Origin: Rhea pennata
Taxonomy: Eukaryota > Chordata > Aves > Rheiformes > Rheidae
NCBI RefSeq assembly: GCF_028389875.1
Contig: NC_084663.1
Span: 94,967,265 to 95,031,264, forward strand
Direction of reading: 5' to 3'
DNA: 64,000 nt
The notes beneath the pieces are model-generated. The model did no database searches and was not told the origin of the DNA. It saw nothing but the letters and a program-made list of their open reading frames with translations. The position numbers and the translations under genes were made by a program. This document shows positions 61,801 to 64,000 of this stretch, in pieces (within the stretch, counting starts at the first letter, position 1; each line of letters begins with the position of its first letter).

Positions 61801-64000
61801 GATGGAACACAGTAGCGAAAGGAAAACAATAGCATACAACAGCACACAATAGTCCAAGATGGAACACAATAGTGGAAGATGGAACACAGTAGCACAAGAT
61901 GGAAGACAATAGCGAAAGAAAACTATAGCACAGAATAGCACACAATAGCGCAAGATGGAACACAATAGCAAAAGGAAAACAATAGCACAGAAAAGCACAC
62001 AATAGCGCAAGATGGAACACAATAGCGAAAAGAAAACAATAGCACACAATAGCACAAAATAGCAGAAGGAAAACAATAACAAGATGGAACACAATAGAGC
62101 AGGAAGGAACACAATAGTGTTCAATAACGCAAGATGGAACACAACTGCGCAAGATGGAACAAAATGGTGCACAATAGCGCAAGATGGAACACAATAGCAA
62201 AAGGAAAACAATAGCTCACAAGAGCACACAATAGTACAATATGAAACACAACAGCGCGAGATGGAACACAATAGCGCAAGATGGAATACAATAGCGTACA
62301 ATAGCGCAAGATGGAACACTGTAGAGCAAGATGGAACACAGTAGCACACAATAGTGCAAGATGGAACACAATAGCACATAATAGTGCAAAATGTAACACA
62401 ATAGCGAAAGGAAAACAATAGCACAGAATAAAACACAATAGAGCACGATGGAACACAATAGCGAAAGGAAAACAACAGCACACAAGAGCACACAATAGTG
62501 TAAGATGGAACACAATAGTGGAAGATGGAACACAGTAGCACAAGATGGAACACAATAGCAAAAGGAAAACAATAGCACAGAATAGCACACAATAGCGCAA
62601 GATGGAACACAATAGCGAAAAGAAAACAATAGCACACAATAGCACAAAATAGCAGAAGGAAAACAATAACAAGATGGAACACAATAGAGCAGGAAGGAAC
62701 ACAATAGTGCCCAATAATGCAAGATGGAACACAACTGCGCAAGATGGAACAAAATGGTGCACAATAGCACAAGATGGAACACAATAGCGCACCATAGCAC
62801 ACAATAGCACACAATACAGCAATATGGAACAAAATAGTGAAAGGAAAACAATAGCACACTATAGCACACAATAGCGCAAGATGGAATACAATAGCAAAAG
62901 GAAATCAATACCACACAATAGCACACAATAGCTCCTGATGGAACACAATAGCGCAAGATGGAACACAATAGCGAAAGGAAAACAACAGCACACAAGAGCA
63001 CACAATAGTGCAAGATGAAACACAATAGCGCAAGATGGAACACAATAGCACAAGATGGAATACAATAGCGTACAATAGCGCAAGATGGAACACAGTAGAG
63101 CAAGATGGAACAAAATAGCGCAAGATGGAACACAATAGCACACAATAGCGCAAGATGGAACACAATAGCGCACAATAGCGCAAGATGGACTAAAATAGCG
63201 CACAATAGCGCAAGACGGAACACAATAGCACACAATAGTGCAAAATGGAACACAATAGCGAAAGTAAAACAATAGCACAGAATAAAACACAATAGAGCAC
63301 GATGGAACACAATAGCGAAAGTAAAACAATAGCAAACAATAGCACACAATAGAGCAAGATGGAACACAATAGCGAAAGGAAAAGAATAGCACAGAATAGC
63401 ACACAATAGCACATGATGGAACACAATAGCGCAATATGGAAGAAAATAGTGAAAGGAAAACAATTGCACACAAGAGCACACAATAGTGCAAGATGGAACA
63501 CAATAGTGGAAGATGGAACACAGTAGCGCAAGACGGAACACAATAGCGAAAGGAAAACAACAGCACACGAGCACACAATACTGCAAGATGGAACAAAATA
63601 GTGGAAGATGGAACACAGTAGCACAAGATGGAAAACAATAGCGAAAGGAAAACAATAGCGCAGAATAGCACACAATAGCGCAAGATGGAACACAATAGCA
63701 AAAGGAAAACAATAGCACAGAATAGCACACAATAGCGCAAGATCGAACACAATAGCGAAAAGAAAACAATAGCACACAATAGCACAAAATAGCAGAAGGA
63801 AAACAACAGCAAGATGGAACACAATAGAGCAGAAAGGAACACAATATTGCCCAATAACGCAAGATGGAACACAACTGCGCAAGATGGAACAAAATGGTGC
63901 ACAATAGCACAAGATGGAACACAATAGCGCACAATAGCACACAATAGCACACAATACAGCAATATGGAACAAAATAGTGAAAGGAAAACAATAGCACGTT
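58841..64000 (+). repeat. Higher-order unit 2 of the satellite (cut by window end)
   Basis: The first 5,160 bp of a second copy of 53066-58840. The last bases of the window (ending AGCACGTT) equal those ending at 58225. The remaining 615 bp would lie beyond the window. Confidence 0.85.

Larger units (their letters stand above)
48664..64000 (+). repeat. Large satellite array of AATAGC-type words
   Basis: At least 15.3 kb of continuous tandem repeat reaching the window end. It is assembled from a few short words: AATAGCGCAAGATGGAACAC (20 bp), AATAGCGAAAGGAAAAC (17 bp) and AATAGCACAC (10 bp), with AATAGC as the common core. The first 350 bp (48664-49000) are a diverged edge with GAACACAAAAGAGAAAGG words and a short GC-richer variant (GGCGCACCATGGCGC). 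Orderliness increases inwards. No unique DNA, transposon or gene interrupts it. The minus strand is nearly free of stop codons because the words contain none in any minus frame, giving spurious open frames up to 1,139 codons. I do not recognise it as a named avian satellite. Confidence 0.93.

Noticed and set aside
49166-63997. Long minus-strand open frames (up to 1,139 codons) with Cys, Phe, Leu and Ile-rich hydrophobic translations
   Set aside because: They lie entirely in short-word satellite, overlap in several frames at once, and repeat exactly with the 5,775-bp unit. The repeat words contain no stop codon on that strand.
48664-64000. CRISPR array or bacterial repeat system
   Set aside because: Words of 10-20 bp with no unique spacers of constant length, no cas genes, and a vertebrate context with introns and CR1.

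Overview
This window looks like vertebrate, specifically avian, nuclear DNA. CR1 LINE 3' ends terminate in the bird-typical ATTCTATG tail, introns have GT-AG borders, there is a CpG-island promoter, and two neighbouring vertebrate genes (TBC1D23 and NIT2) are present as exons. No bacterial-style operon, rRNA, tRNA or CRISPR array is present. The density of segmental duplication, inverted repeats, satellite and broken gene copies suggests an ampliconic region such as a W chromosome or a pericentromeric or subtelomeric block. The chromosome cannot be named from sequence alone.

Layout. (1) 147-8110 and about 31977-40296 are the two arms of a large inverted repeat (about 8 kb each, spacer about 24 kb). 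Each arm holds one copy of an unrecognised GC-rich gene (copy A on minus, copy C on plus), a GC-rich upstream zone, a 5'-truncated CR1 and a G-rich minisatellite. (2) Inside the spacer are a fragment of the same gene (copy D, 8112-8660), a 5'-truncated NIT2 (exons 3-10, minus strand, 16328-10151), an LTR-like block (18965-19682), TBC1D23 exons 3 and 2 (minus, 22020-22489), a satellite fragment (22973-23842), a third gene copy (B, 23843-28455, plus) and about 3.5 kb of single-copy DNA. (3) 40297-48663 holds a second NIT2 piece on the plus strand: CpG island, exon 1, a broken exon 2, and exons 3-4. Its 44559-48663 part is an inverted duplicate of 14532-18964. (4) 48664-64000 is one uninterrupted satellite array built from short AATAGC-containing words. 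It includes an apparently identical 5,775-bp higher-order duplication that runs off the window end.

How the pieces relate. TBC1D23 and NIT2 are adjacent and co-oriented in vertebrates, and they are co-oriented here, but everything between TBC1D23 exon 3 and NIT2 exon 3 is missing and an LTR-like block sits at the joint. NIT2 is split into two partial, opposite-strand copies that overlap only in exons 3-4, so neither can encode a full enzyme. The unrecognised gene family shows complementary lesions in its copies: stop and frameshift in A, loss of exon 1 to satellite in B, a late stop in C, fragment only in D. The window therefore reads as a record of repeated duplication, LTR- and satellite-associated breakage, and decay.
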